Assembly: GCA_035946175.1 (NCBI GenBank)
Contig: DASYZQ010000015.1
Coordinates: 1 to 36,318 of the forward strand
Source: DASYZQ01 sp035946175
Lineage (GTDB): Bacteria; Patescibacteriota; Saccharimonadia; Saccharimonadales; UBA4665
DNA: 36,318 nucleotides
Direction: 5' to 3'
Positions 7,832-16,242 of the stretch are shown piece after piece. The notes beneath the pieces were generated by a model that had not been told where the DNA came from, searched no databases, and saw only the letters and a list, made by a program, of their open reading frames with translations. Position numbers and translations under genes: made by a program. Numbering within the stretch: position 1 is the stretch's first letter; each line of letters begins with the position of its first letter.

Positions 7832-8991
7832 TCAGTAACCCCGGCACTGCGAGCCGAAAGTATGCCTTGTTTTCGGGGCAGCATTGGCGAGCTAGTCTGC
7901 ATTTTGAACAAGAAGGCGATCGATTCATATACACGTACCAGGACACGGCCGCACATCACACCAACCCGATTGACATGCCCGACCTGGACCACGCCGTAGC
8001 GCAGGTAGCGCCGCTATTGAAACAGCATGGCGTCTTGCCAGAGCTAGCCGCTGTTAGCCGGATTGGACTCCGAATTGTAGCGCCAGGTAGCTTCTTTTTG
8101 GAAAATCACCCCGTTGATAGCCTGCTCATGAGACACCTGGAGACCGCTAAACGCATTGCACCCCTGCATGTCACTGCCAGCTTAGAAGAATTTCAGAATC
8201 TATCGGCATGTTTTGCTCATGTCCCGATCTATGCCATATCCGATAGCAGTTTCCACAGTACCAAGCCGGATTGGGCCTGGAATTACGGAATACCCCTCGA
8301 TGATGCCGACAGATTGGATATAAAGCGGTTTGGCTATCATGGGTTGTCGGTTAGTTCTGTAGTCCATACTTTGCGGCAGGTTGAGAAGATGCCCCCCAGG
8401 CTGGTGGTCTGTCACCTCGGCAGTGGTGCCAGTGTAACCGCCGTCGAGCACGGTAAAAGCATCGATACTACCATGGGCTTTTCGCCGCTTGAGGGGCTTA
8501 TTATGGCAACCCGCAGCGGAAGCATTGATGCTGGTGCCGTCTTGGCGATAAAACAACATCTCGGCCTCACCGATAAGCAACTCGAAACCTACCTCAATCG
8601 GCAAGCCGGGCTGCTGGGGCTTAGTGGCCTATCATCGGATATTCGAGAATTGCTAGGGGCCGAATCAACCGGTAACCATCGTGCCGAGTTGGCGTTAGGC
8701 ACCTACGTATATAGTGTTCAAAAGGCGATTGGCCAAATGGCCGCCGCGCTCGGCGGTATCGATGTACTAGTATTCACCGGCACCGTCGGCCAGCGATCGG
8801 CAGTCATTCGTAAACGGATCGCACAAAATCTGACCTATATGGACATATCCCTTGATAAGCATGAAAACGCTTCCTGCATTGATTCGGACAGTTTAATATG
8901 CATCAGTACACTTGCTCACTCCAAGCCGGTGTTCGTGATACCAACCAATGAGGCCCTTGAAATGAACCGGCAGCTGCAAGATTTAGACTAG
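7807..8991 (+). CDS. ackA: acetate kinase
   Basis: This enzyme converts acetyl phosphate and ADP to acetate and ATP, completing the phosphoketolase branch. The 394-residue ASKHA-fold protein shows SNPGTASRKYAL (the family's N-terminal phosphate loop, usually NxGSSSxK), RFGYHGLS, HLGSGASVTAV, GFSPLEGLIMATRSGSIDAG and FTGTVGQRS. All are recognisable but somewhat divergent. The frame starts inside the 3' end of xfp (25-bp overlap), which indicates tight translational coupling. No phosphotransacetylase is seen, so acetyl phosphate probably comes from phosphoketolase. A 326-bp spacer rich in inverted repeats follows. Confidence 0.95.
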   Translation: MAVETYNLISNPGTASRKYALFSGQHWRASLHFEQEGDRFIYTYQDTAAHHTNPIDMPDLDHAVAQVAPLLKQHGVLPELAAVSRIGLRIVAPGSFFLENHPVDSLLMRHLETAKRIAPLHVTASLEEFQNLSACFAHVPIYAISDSSFHSTKPDWAWNYGIPLDDADRLDIKRFGYHGLSVSSVVHTLRQVEKMPPRLVVCHLGSGASVTAVEHGKSIDTTMGFSPLEGLIMATRSGSIDAGAVLAIKQHLGLTDKQLETYLNRQAGLLGLSGLSSDIRELLGAESTGNHRAELALGTYVYSVQKAIGQMAAALGGIDVLVFTGTVGQRSAVIRKRIAQNLTYMDISLDKHENASCIDSDSLICISTLAHSKPVFVIPTNEALEMNRQLQDLD

Positions 8992-9092
8992 GGTCCGCGC
9001 TCTACACTCGAAAATGGCTATTCTGACGACGATTAGGTATATTCAAAAACAGCGCATAAATCGCGAGGAAAGGTCGGATTAAAAGATTTAGT

Positions 9093-9116
9093 AATAAGAC
9101 ACCATAGTGTCTTATT
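9093..9116. terminator. perfect hairpin downstream of ackA
   Basis: AATAAGACAC-CATA-GTGTCTTATT forms a 10-bp perfect stem with a 4-nt loop, about 100 nt after ackA. It lacks a clear T tract on either strand, so it could be an RNA processing or stabilising hairpin or a protein-binding palindrome rather than a terminator. Confidence 0.4.
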
Positions 9117-9270
9117 GGCTATACCAATGTTTGACACTCCACGAATCGGCTATCCTGGAGTGACGCATCGGTTCTTTTGATTCGTTGCTTCGTTAACCCG
9201 CTCACTCCAGAATTATTTTTAGAATAGTCGCACCACACGATTTTTGCTGTGAAACATTTACATACAGACC

Positions 9271-9286
9271 TGTGAACGATTTCACA
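9271..9286. promoter_or_regulatory. perfect Crp-type palindrome TGTGA-N6-TCACA
   Basis: TGTGAACGATTTCACA matches the Crp/Fnr-superfamily consensus at all ten fixed positions and lies directly upstream of the Crp-family regulator gene. Its centre is about 38-39 nt before the predicted start site. Autoregulation is the simplest reading. Confidence 0.65.
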
Positions 9287-9310
9287 TTGACGGACAAAAT
9301 CGTATAAAAT
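9287..9310 (+). promoter_or_regulatory. promoter of Crp-family regulator (leaderless type)
   Basis: TATAAAAT (9303-9310) ends 7 nt before the GTG start at 9318. A TTGACG (9287-9292) lies too close to pair with this -10 at standard spacing, so the -35 is uncertain and activator dependence is possible. Confidence 0.45.
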
Positions 9311-9317
9311 AGATTGG

Positions 9318-9965
9318 GTGAACGTGCTTCAGACCCCATTGACACCACTATTGAAAACTGCCCGCCAGCGCAGTTACCCGAAAGGGCAGATTATTTTCTA
9401 TCCTGGGGATGGGCCCACGGATATGTTGGTCCTTCGCAAAGGGCAGGTGAAGCTGTACGACATTGACGAACAGGGTAACGAGAAAATCTTACACATCTTC
9501 CGGCCACCGGCCATACTACCGCTGGCTGCCTACATCATCAGAGCCTCAGCCGAAACATTATGGTTTTATGCCTGTCTGTCAGACACCGAAGTATATATAC
9601 TGCCCTATCAGGACCTCAAGCCGCACATGCTCGCTGACGCGGCATTAGCTACCTATCTTTTGGGGCGCGCCGCCAGCGAAATGCACGAACTGTTAGTCCG
9701 GCTGGCCAGTATGGGCAAAAGCACCACCCAGGATAAGCTCATTGCAGCTCTCAAGTTTCTTGGGGTACACCATGCCACTCTACGGGACAGCAATGGCTGG
9801 CGACGCGTACAGTTTCCTGTTAGCCATCAACTTCTGGCTGATCTGACCGGCATTACCAGGGAAAGCACTTCCATGGCGATGAAGCAGCTGCAGGCAGACA
9901 AGGTTATCCGCTATCCCCGGCTTACTGTGCTTGAGATTAACTTCCAAAAACTCATACACCTTTGA
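9318..9965 (+). CDS. Crp/Fnr family transcriptional regulator
   Basis: The 215-residue protein has an N-terminal cyclic-nucleotide-binding-type beta-roll (about 15-110) with YPKGQIIFYPGD and LVLRKGQVKLYDIDEQGNEKIL. A dimer helix follows (about 110-145), then a C-terminal winged HTH (about 165-200, HQLLADLTGITRESTSMAM). The cAMP pocket is not kept: the usual GE...RSA segment reads as a hydrophobic LPLAAYIIRAS stretch. With a single Cys, an FNR-type iron-sulfur cluster is unlikely. The recognition helix keeps the Arg-Glu pair that in E. coli CRP reads the TGTGA half-site, which fits the palindrome upstream. The start is GTG. The ligand is unknown; the neighbours suggest control of energy or envelope genes. 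Confidence 0.9.
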   Translation: MNVLQTPLTPLLKTARQRSYPKGQIIFYPGDGPTDMLVLRKGQVKLYDIDEQGNEKILHIFRPPAILPLAAYIIRASAETLWFYACLSDTEVYILPYQDLKPHMLADAALATYLLGRAASEMHELLVRLASMGKSTTQDKLIAALKFLGVHHATLRDSNGWRRVQFPVSHQLLADLTGITRESTSMAMKQLQADKVIRYPRLTVLEINFQKLIHL

Positions 9966-9989
9966 CATGAGTAAATGCAATGGTAGCCT

Positions 9990-10019
9990 TTGACTTAAAT
10001 AAGCAATACGCTGTAGGGT
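9990..10019 (+). promoter_or_regulatory. possible promoter of esterase gene
   Basis: TTGACT (9990-9995), 18 nt and a weak TAGGGT (10014-10019) lie 12 nt before the ATG at 10032. Confidence 0.3.
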
Positions 10020-10031
10020 AGTACGTATCAT

Positions 10032-11390
10032 ATGAACATCAACCTATTCGGTCAAACTGTACTGATAAGTATTTGTACTCTGGGCATTGGCCTGACTGTT
10101 TTTCTGGCAACACGTATCAGGCAGCTGTATCTGATGCAAGCTCTCGGCATAGCCCTACTGCTCGCGCTAACTATCCAGTCCGCAACTGCCGAAATAACTA
10201 CTTCGCCCGACGAGCTGCCAACCCTGTTCCTGCTTATTGTATTACCATTTGCGTTGAGTTTGTGCTTGCCCTGGGCACTCTGGCAAAATCGCCGGCACGG
10301 CAAAAAAATACCTCGAAAACGGCTTTGGAAGAGTCGCTTTATCTATGTGACAAGCGTTGTAAATGTGCTGACCTGCTTACTACTGGGCGTACTCCTTATT
10401 AATGGCTACTTTCGCTACTATCCGACGCCGGCCAGTTTCCTCGGTGTTGACGATGCTGGTTCATTAAACCCAAATGGCCAGGTAGTGCTGCAATATAAGG
10501 CGACGAATCATACCCCTACCCCAAGCCAAACCTTAGAATCGTATCTCTATGGTCAAGCGTCAAATGTGCCAACTGATGGCAAACTCTACAGTCTCGTGAT
10601 TCCGGGAACAACTTCGAAATTCCATACCAGGCCAGGATGGGTCTACATACCGGCTATCGCCGCAACTGATACCGGAGCGTTGAAACTACCCGTATTGGTG
10701 CTCCTGTCTGGCTATCCGGGTTCGCCGAATGATTGGCTGAACGGCGTCGGACTTCTCACGACCCTAAATAGTTTTGCCAAGGTGCACCATGGCATCACAC
10801 CGTTGGTCTTCGTGGTGGATACCACCGGTTCACAGCTCAACGACACTGAGTGCGTCAATAGCCCCCACGGTAATGTCGAAACATACTTGGCCAAAGATGT
10901 CCCTGACTACATACAAAGCCACTTCCCGGTATCAGAAAACCCGATAAATTGGGCAGTGGGTGGCATCAGCATGGGCGGTATGTGCAGCGTCATGCTGACA
11001 CTACTTCATTCCAACACCTACCATTACTTCGTAAACATTAGCGGTGAGATTGGCCCTGATATTGGTGGCCAGGCCCAAACCACGCAAGCGCTCTTTGGGG
11101 GTTCAACGACTGCCTGGCAGGCACATCAATCCGAACTGCTCCTGCAAGCGCACACCTATAGCGGCCTAGGTGGCTATCTTGGCAGCGGCCGCAATGACAG
11201 CCCTGATATTATTTTTGCCAAGCGCCAAATCTACGCCGAGGCCAAGCAGGCCGGTTTGGACGTAGTCCTGGAGAGTGTCGACGGCCACCACTCGTTTGAT
11301 GTATTTTCCCAGATTTTCAAAGACTCCCTGCCATGGGTCTCGAATCGGGTCGGGGCAACAATCTGTTCAGGATCAACAACCTGTAATTAA
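10032..11390 (+). CDS. membrane-anchored esterase (alpha/beta hydrolase, esterase D/Ag85-like)
   Basis: The 452-residue protein has four predicted N-terminal membrane helices (about 5-27, 33-50, 63-84, 104-126) followed by an extracytoplasmic alpha/beta-hydrolase domain (about 150-445). The nucleophile elbow GISMGG places the catalytic Ser near residue 313. GSGRND (around 388) and VDGHHSF (around 418-421) are the likely acid and His. This layout is the same as that of actinobacterial putative esterases related to esterase D and the antigen 85 mycolyltransferases. The substrate is unknown; an acyl group of a surface lipid or polymer is plausible because a CDP-alcohol phosphatidyltransferase follows. 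Confidence 0.85.
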   Translation: MNINLFGQTVLISICTLGIGLTVFLATRIRQLYLMQALGIALLLALTIQSATAEITTSPDELPTLFLLIVLPFALSLCLPWALWQNRRHGKKIPRKRLWKSRFIYVTSVVNVLTCLLLGVLLINGYFRYYPTPASFLGVDDAGSLNPNGQVVLQYKATNHTPTPSQTLESYLYGQASNVPTDGKLYSLVIPGTTSKFHTRPGWVYIPAIAATDTGALKLPVLVLLSGYPGSPNDWLNGVGLLTTLNSFAKVHHGITPLVFVVDTTGSQLNDTECVNSPHGNVETYLAKDVPDYIQSHFPVSENPINWAVGGISMGGMCSVMLTLLHSNTYHYFVNISGEIGPDIGGQAQTTQALFGGSTTAWQAHQSELLLQAHTYSGLGGYLGSGRNDSPDIIFAKRQIYAEAKQAGLDVVLESVDGHHSFDVFSQIFKDSLPWVSNRVGATICSGSTTCN

Positions 11391-11446
11391 TCGTTCTGCT
11401 TATAGCCTCAAGTAATTTTACGCTTTTTGTAAACACCCGCAGCGCG

Positions 11447-11452
11447 TACAAT
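11447..11452 (+). promoter_or_regulatory. -10 box of CDP-alcohol phosphatidyltransferase gene
   Basis: TACAAT ends 10 nt before the ATG at 11463; no convincing -35 is seen. Confidence 0.4.
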
Positions 11453-11462
11453 AAGCAAGAAT

Positions 11463-12098
11463 ATGGAAGTAATACTTCGAAAGGTACGTGACGTTGTTCG
11501 TGGCTTTATGTCACAGTTTGCCCGATATCTGAATCGGGTGACAAAAGGCAAGTTATCTCCAGACGGCGTAACGCTGTTCGGATTCATAATGCATATACCT
11601 GTCGCCCTCCTTATTGCAGCGCGTTACAATATCTGGGCGGCAATCTTTTTAGTCATATTCGGCTTATTCGATTCCCTTGACGGTGCATTGGCTCGGGCAC
11701 AAGACAAGGTTAGCTCGTCCGGTGGGCTTCTAGACGCCTCAACTGACCGCATGAAAGAAGCTTTGCTCTATAGTGGCGCAGCCTACGCCCTGGCACTCAG
11801 CAATCATCCAGCTACCGCGGCTTGGGCAGCAGCAGCCTGTGGGGCTTCAGTATCGGTGAGCTATGTTAAGGCTAAAGGTGAAGCAATCGTAGCTGCCGAT
11901 AAGCGGGCTATTCCTTATACCAAACTGAATCACATATTCGCTGACGGCCTATTGACATTCGAGGTGCGTATGACCGTACTCGTTGTCGGGTTGTTAGTTA
12001 ATCAGCTCGCAGTAGCTTGTGCTCTTATTGCCGTTTTTGCTGGTATGACCGCACTCGGACGATTGTCTCGCATCAGTAAATACTTGCGGGAAGAGTAG
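11463..12098 (+). CDS. CDP-alcohol phosphatidyltransferase family protein
   Basis: This membrane enzyme transfers a phosphatidyl group from CDP-diacylglycerol to an alcohol, making phospholipid headgroups such as phosphatidylglycerol phosphate or inositol phosphate. The 211-residue protein contains the complete signature DG-x2-AR-x8-G-x3-D-x3-D (about residues 73-95), with all four metal-binding Asp positions present. About five to six hydrophobic helices follow the usual topology. The acceptor alcohol cannot be read from sequence, so pgsA or pgsA1-like assignments remain open. The gene ends 14 bp before the convergent MFS gene with no terminator between. Confidence 0.92.
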   Translation: MEVILRKVRDVVRGFMSQFARYLNRVTKGKLSPDGVTLFGFIMHIPVALLIAARYNIWAAIFLVIFGLFDSLDGALARAQDKVSSSGGLLDASTDRMKEALLYSGAAYALALSNHPATAAWAAAACGASVSVSYVKAKGEAIVAADKRAIPYTKLNHIFADGLLTFEVRMTVLVVGLLVNQLAVACALIAVFAGMTALGRLSRISKYLREE

Positions 12099-12112
12099 CC
12101 CAAGTATCCTCT

Positions 12113-13366
12113 TCACAGCTCCATGTCAGTGCCCTGCTGAGGAACGACCGGGGAACTGGGAATAGTAATCGGCAGAGTAAATTGTTCAACATTGCGATAT
12201 GTCTGCCGCCGGGAAATAACGAATACGCCCCAAAAAGCCAGCAATGCAATTGGTACCAGCATTCGGGCTGCCACAAAAACTGAGTGGTATTGGGTAATGC
12301 CGCTAAAGATCAACAGTGCCGGAATGAAGACTGTGGCACTAAGGGTTGCCACCATCGATGAGCCGCTACTGCGCAGCTCTGATGGCAGGGCATCGTGTAA
12401 TTTGCCCAACGCGTACGTATTCAATGAGACAAACAGACAAATGACGCTAAACTGTGCCAGAGCAATCAACGGCATGTTTCTGACCATAAGTAGCGCTACT
12501 GATACAACTCCCAGCAGACTACTCACCATAACCAGCCACCGTCTCTTCATGATTAATGAGGCGAGCGGCGAGCCGATGCCGTAGCCGAATAGCAACAGGG
12601 CATTTAGCGGACCGTACCATAGCAGGCCAAGCTTCAAAGCAAGCGGCCAGAATTGATCAACCTCAAGCAGAAATTCATAAAGAATAGTGGTACTGAGCAG
12701 CACGATGACTATCCATGTTAGGTCTCCCTTGTGGAAGACCGCCCGCAGCGTTGTCCTGAGATGCGCGATAATGGTAGCGTCCCGGTGTTGCTTATGTAAC
12801 GTCGACTCCCGAAAAGCGAGCAGCGCCGCGGCAGCCAGGCCGGCACTCGGTACGCTTATAAGATAAGCGGCTCGAAGCCCCAGTCGTTCCCCAATAACCG
12901 CTCCGCATAATGAACCAATAATTAACGCGACACCTTCAATGAATTGCGTATATCCCAGATACTTCTCATAGCCGACCCTACGGCCAGTCTCCTCCATAAG
13001 TGTGTCATATATTGTTGCATCATGAGCGCCCGCACCGAAAGCTGAATAGGCTCCATATAAACAACTGGCTACCACGTAATCAGTGACACTGCCAGACATG
13101 CCAAGGAAGAATGACGCCAGACCCAGCGCTATACAGGATAGGCCGAGTACTCCTTTTCGACTCCAACGATCAGCCAGCAATCCAGACGGAATGTTCAGCA
13201 CTATGCTCGTAATATTCATAATTATCACAGCGAGCGCAATAGTTGTGGAATGGAAACCAATATGGACCATGAACACCTTCTCGATGGCATACCAAAAGAT
13301 AAGTCCCTGGAAGAAACTGGATACGTATAGTGGAGCAAATCGTTTCAGAAGTTTTCTGCGCTGCAT
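12113..13366 (-). CDS. MFS transporter
   Basis: The 417-residue protein has about 12 hydrophobic segments. The loop LADRWSRKGVLG between helices 2 and 3 is the MFS signature (G-x3-D-R-x-G-R-R/K type). A cytoplasmic middle loop around 190-205 is also visible. Substrates cannot be deduced; relatives include drug or metabolite exporters. An AAGGA Shine-Dalgarno lies about 9 nt before the ATG. The gene follows the ICMT-like methyltransferase gene by 11 bp on the same strand, so the two probably form an operon. Confidence 0.88.
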   Translation of the reverse strand: MQRRKLLKRFAPLYVSSFFQGLIFWYAIEKVFMVHIGFHSTTIALAVIIMNITSIVLNIPSGLLADRWSRKGVLGLSCIALGLASFFLGMSGSVTDYVVASCLYGAYSAFGAGAHDATIYDTLMEETGRRVGYEKYLGYTQFIEGVALIIGSLCGAVIGERLGLRAAYLISVPSAGLAAAALLAFRESTLHKQHRDATIIAHLRTTLRAVFHKGDLTWIVIVLLSTTILYEFLLEVDQFWPLALKLGLLWYGPLNALLLFGYGIGSPLASLIMKRRWLVMVSSLLGVVSVALLMVRNMPLIALAQFSVICLFVSLNTYALGKLHDALPSELRSSGSSMVATLSATVFIPALLIFSGITQYHSVFVAARMLVPIALLAFWGVFVISRRQTYRNVEQFTLPITIPSSPVVPQQGTDMEL

Positions 13367-13377
13367 GACAATATTCC

Positions 13378-13953
13378 TTAGAATATATATGGCAGCAACA
13401 TTTTTGTCGTCTTCTTATATTCGTTGTACTTCTGGGGGAACTTCTGCAGCATATACTGTTCTTCCCTGGTTGCGCTGAATATAAAGTAGGCCGCCACGGC
13501 AAACCATATGAAGAGCAAATATAGGCCAATCGTCAGAGCTGTACCAAAAAGAGCGATTAAGATTCCCGTGTAGATGGGATGACGGATAGCGGCATACGGC
13601 CCTGAGATAATAAGTTCGGGCCGTGCTTTTTGAGACATAGGCATCCCCCAGTTTGTGCTCAGGTTTTTTCGGGCCCATACGGCAAGGCCTAAGCCAGTGA
13701 GGAACAATACGACCCCCACGTTCCGAATGGCTATACTATGTACAGTAAGAATCGTGTGATCATCGACGTTTTTTCTGGCCAGCGATAGACGAATAGTAAT
13801 AAGTGCAACCAGCAATATGGCCAGGCGAGGCCATATCCATATACCCCGACCTTTGCGTACGACCTTCTTGGCGCTTATAGCGGCAATCAGCCAATAGGCA
13901 TAGAAAACGAGCCAACCTATGCCCACAATACCGATATATCCTTTATCGAACAT
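13378..13953 (-). CDS. ICMT/phospholipid methyltransferase-like membrane protein
   Basis: The 191-residue protein has about five hydrophobic helices and the C-terminal signature of the isoprenylcysteine carboxyl methyltransferase and PEMT superfamily: GPYAAIRHPIYTG (SAM binding), then SATREEQYMLQKFPQKYNEYK (EE motif). Such enzymes methylate lipids, quinones or small acceptors in the membrane, and bacterial members are mostly uncharacterised. A -10-like TACACT (13967-13962) lies 8 nt before the ATG. It is the first gene of a probable two-gene unit with the MFS transporter. Confidence 0.85.
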   Translation of the reverse strand: MFDKGYIGIVGIGWLVFYAYWLIAAISAKKVVRKGRGIWIWPRLAILLVALITIRLSLARKNVDDHTILTVHSIAIRNVGVVLFLTGLGLAVWARKNLSTNWGMPMSQKARPELIISGPYAAIRHPIYTGILIALFGTALTIGLYLLFIWFAVAAYFIFSATREEQYMLQKFPQKYNEYKKTTKMLLPYIF

Positions 13954-14006
13954 TGCCTTCTAGTGTACAGCAATGATTAGCATCAAAATATGTCGGGGCC
14001 TATAAA

Positions 14007-14015
14007 TGCTACAAT
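14007..14015 (+). promoter_or_regulatory. extended -10 promoter of cytochrome b gene
   Basis: TGCTACAAT is an extended -10 element ending 7 nt before an ATG at 14023. This supports that ATG over the upstream in-frame ATG at 13990, which lies upstream of the -10. Confidence 0.55.
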
Positions 14016-14022
14016 TGGGCTT

Positions 14023-15801
14023 ATGACAATTCAGATAGCTTTCGCCAGCATCATAAGCTTAAACCACCCTCAGCACTACTTTCATTGGTCAATTTTTACC
14101 ATTTCCGTAGCCAACCTGATTATTATCATGACGATGCTGGTCATCTTCGGTTTGGCTATCCTCCTGCCATTCCCGAGACCCAAGGCAGGTGAGCTGCAAC
14201 CCGACACTGAAGAAGATCAAAAGGGCTCAGACTATCGTCCAGATTCATCCACGAAACAAATGTGGACAGCCCGGGTACGAAACTATGCCTTAAAGATTTT
14301 GCCCCCAGGCAAGCTGCTGCCCGACCGGCAGCCAGCGTACGTTGCCTCCTGGATCTACGTATTCGGAGTAGCGACTTTGGCGGCGCTGGGGATAATAGTC
14401 ATGAGTGGAACTGTGCTTGCTATTGGCGGCGTCGATTGGTGGCACCAAAGCCCGCTGGGGCACTTCGTTAACAGCGCACATCTATGGAGTGTCGAACTAT
14501 TCATGGCTTTTATGGTTATTCACTTGTGGGGCAAGTTTTGGATGGCTGCCTGGAGAGGCCGGCGAGCACTAACCTGGATGACTGGTGTGGCGGCCTTTGC
14601 CGCTTCAATCCTGGAGTGTTTCACGGGTTACCTGTCCCAACAAAACTTCGATTCCCAGTGGATAGCAACGAACGGTAAAGACGCCATTAATGCGTCCGGT
14701 CTTGGCTCATTTTTCAATCTCATGAACTTTGGGCAGATGCTCACCTGGCACATCGTGCTTATACCACTACTCCTAGTCATCCTAGTAGTAGTACACATCC
14801 TGCTCGTACGCATCAGAGGGGTATCGCACCCAATTGAACGGGCTCACGGCCGGGCCGCCCGGCAGGCCAGAACAGCGGCTGAGGCTGCCGACTGGCGCGG
14901 ACCAACCAGACATTACGATATCATTCAGGAGGGAGTTATAGCCTCAATTATTGTGCTAGTACTGGTGATAACACTGGCTGGAACATTATCATCACCAGAC
15001 GACCCTCCAGTAACGGTTGCCACTTGGGCCAAGTTGGCGCCTGCCGACTTCATGGGCACCGCTGCGAGTGAGCTGGCTGGTACGAGTAAAACAGCCACCT
15101 ATGGTCCACCTTACAATCACGGCTCAGCAAGCGTCCAACGCATCGGCGTATCATGGCAACTTCTAGCCGGAGTACGCCAGCCGATTAACAGTGCCCAAAC
15201 TTTTATACTATCGCCGCTCGCTTCATTGGCCCCGGGCAATCCTCAGCTTGCCAACGCCCTAGCTCAGTACACTCATGCTGCAAACAGACAGCAGCAGGCT
15301 TGGGATCTGGCTTTTCTAACTGCAGTCACCCAAGTAACGTTTAGAGCTGGTGCGCCGTTTATACCCAAGGCTAATGACGGACCGGTCCCAACGCTTATAG
15401 CAACTGAGCTTACGATGGCCAAGAGTGGCGCGATTGATGCTGACCTCCTCGCCCAACAGCCGTTTTACGGCACCAATTATACTAAACCTTTACTGTTTAT
15501 AGAGGATGGGAATTACTTTTCATCGTTGGCCCAGGCCCAGCACCTTACTGGCACCCAATGGGGCGTTATGAATGAAAGTGGTTCTTATCCCGGCCAGCCT
15601 TGGTTGTGGTTGTATACACTATGGTACCAGGTACCGACTTTCAGCACGTCTGCGAACGTAGACCTAATCGCTATTTATCTGACAGGGCTGGCCACGCTAC
15701 TACTTATAGCCGTACCATTAATCCCCGGGCTACGCGACATCCCCAGGCTCATACCGATCCATCGCCTCATTTGGCGACAGTGGCATGATAGCCAGAAGTA
15801 G
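14023..15801 (+). CDS. cytochrome b (b6-type N-terminal domain) membrane protein
   Basis: The protein is about 592 residues from the ATG chosen from promoter spacing. An N-terminal helix is followed by a four-helix cytochrome b core. The haem ligands are visible as two His pairs: H-x13-H (NSAHLWSVELFMAFMVIHLW) and H-x14-H (TWHIVLIPLLLVILVVVHIL). An x14 second pair is the b6 pattern. A further helix follows, then a soluble, probably external domain of about 200 residues with no recognised motif, and a C-terminal helix with a basic tail. It would bind two b haems and move electrons across the membrane. No Rieske protein, cytochrome c or subunit IV gene lies nearby, so the partner is unknown. 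Confidence 0.85.
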   Translation: MTIQIAFASIISLNHPQHYFHWSIFTISVANLIIIMTMLVIFGLAILLPFPRPKAGELQPDTEEDQKGSDYRPDSSTKQMWTARVRNYALKILPPGKLLPDRQPAYVASWIYVFGVATLAALGIIVMSGTVLAIGGVDWWHQSPLGHFVNSAHLWSVELFMAFMVIHLWGKFWMAAWRGRRALTWMTGVAAFAASILECFTGYLSQQNFDSQWIATNGKDAINASGLGSFFNLMNFGQMLTWHIVLIPLLLVILVVVHILLVRIRGVSHPIERAHGRAARQARTAAEAADWRGPTRHYDIIQEGVIASIIVLVLVITLAGTLSSPDDPPVTVATWAKLAPADFMGTAASELAGTSKTATYGPPYNHGSASVQRIGVSWQLLAGVRQPINSAQTFILSPLASLAPGNPQLANALAQYTHAANRQQQAWDLAFLTAVTQVTFRAGAPFIPKANDGPVPTLIATELTMAKSGAIDADLLAQQPFYGTNYTKPLLFIEDGNYFSSLAQAQHLTGTQWGVMNESGSYPGQPWLWLYTLWYQVPTFSTSANVDLIAIYLTGLATLLLIAVPLIPGLRDIPRLIPIHRLIWRQWHDSQK

Positions 15802-15914
15802 CGTCATACACACTATTGGAAGTCGCCTCTCCTCGACCATCTCGGCACGAGTTATTTTCTCCATCGTGAAATTCAGATGATTCCTTAGGGTAATTTATCA
15901 GTTAATCTACAGAC

Positions 15915-15981
15915 ATCTTTGCGGTCAGGGAAACGATAGGGAGAACACTAGTGGCTGCAGTAGCACCACACTTGCAAAGAT
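15915..15981. ncRNA. candidate structured RNA element
   Basis: An 8-bp perfect inverted repeat (ATCTTTGC at 15915-15922, GCAAAGAT at 15974-15981) encloses a second hairpin of 7 bp with one bulged C and an AGTA loop. The strand is undetermined and no known RNA family is recognised. It may be a 3' UTR structure of the cytochrome b transcript. Confidence 0.25.
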
Positions 15982-16026
15982 AGAAAAAGCCCTACCGCAG
16001 CAGGAAGACTCTCTAAATAATTGCAA

Positions 16027-16103
16027 TGGTGACCCCTACGGGATTCGAACCCGTGATTGCTGGGATGAAAACCCAGTGTCCTGGACCGCTAGACGAAGGG
16101 GCC
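16027..16103 (-). tRNA. tRNA-Glu (anticodon TTC)
   Basis: The reverse strand folds as a complete 77-nt cloverleaf with an encoded CCA. The acceptor stem GGCCCCT pairs with AGGGGTC (one G-T pair), the anticodon stem CTGGG/CCCAG holds loop TTTTCAT (anticodon TTC), and the T arm is ACGGG-TTCGAAT-CCCGT. A TAGAAT box about 35 nt upstream is a likely -10. Confidence 0.97.
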
Positions 16104-16242
16104 TCGCTGCTTGTAGCCATCAGCTTTTCGACTGCTGTATTCTACCATAACAGAGATAGAATGGCCACATGAACATCTATCGGACCTAATCGACAATAAT
16201 GCAGGGCAGCACTAAAATTTAATTATCATTCTGGCACACATT

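Larger units (their letters stand above)
8992..9317 (+). other. intergenic spacer with interlocking inverted repeats
   Basis: No convincing coding frame is seen. The spacer holds a perfect 10-bp hairpin (9093-9116). It then has a set of mutually exclusive pairings. CACTCCA (9135-9141) and CACTCCA (9203-9209) can each pair with TGGAGTG (9156-9162), and ACGAATC (9141-9147) can pair with GATTCGT (9179-9185). The second TGGAGTG:CACTCCA pairing is followed by GAATTATTTTT. It may be a structured 3' UTR, an attenuator-like terminator or a small RNA. The regulator promoter occupies the last 50 nt. Confidence 0.4.

Noticed and set aside
15915..15981. Signal recognition particle RNA
   Set aside because: A GGTCAGG is present, but the conserved GGAAG/AGCAGCC apical motifs are not arranged as in SRP domain IV.
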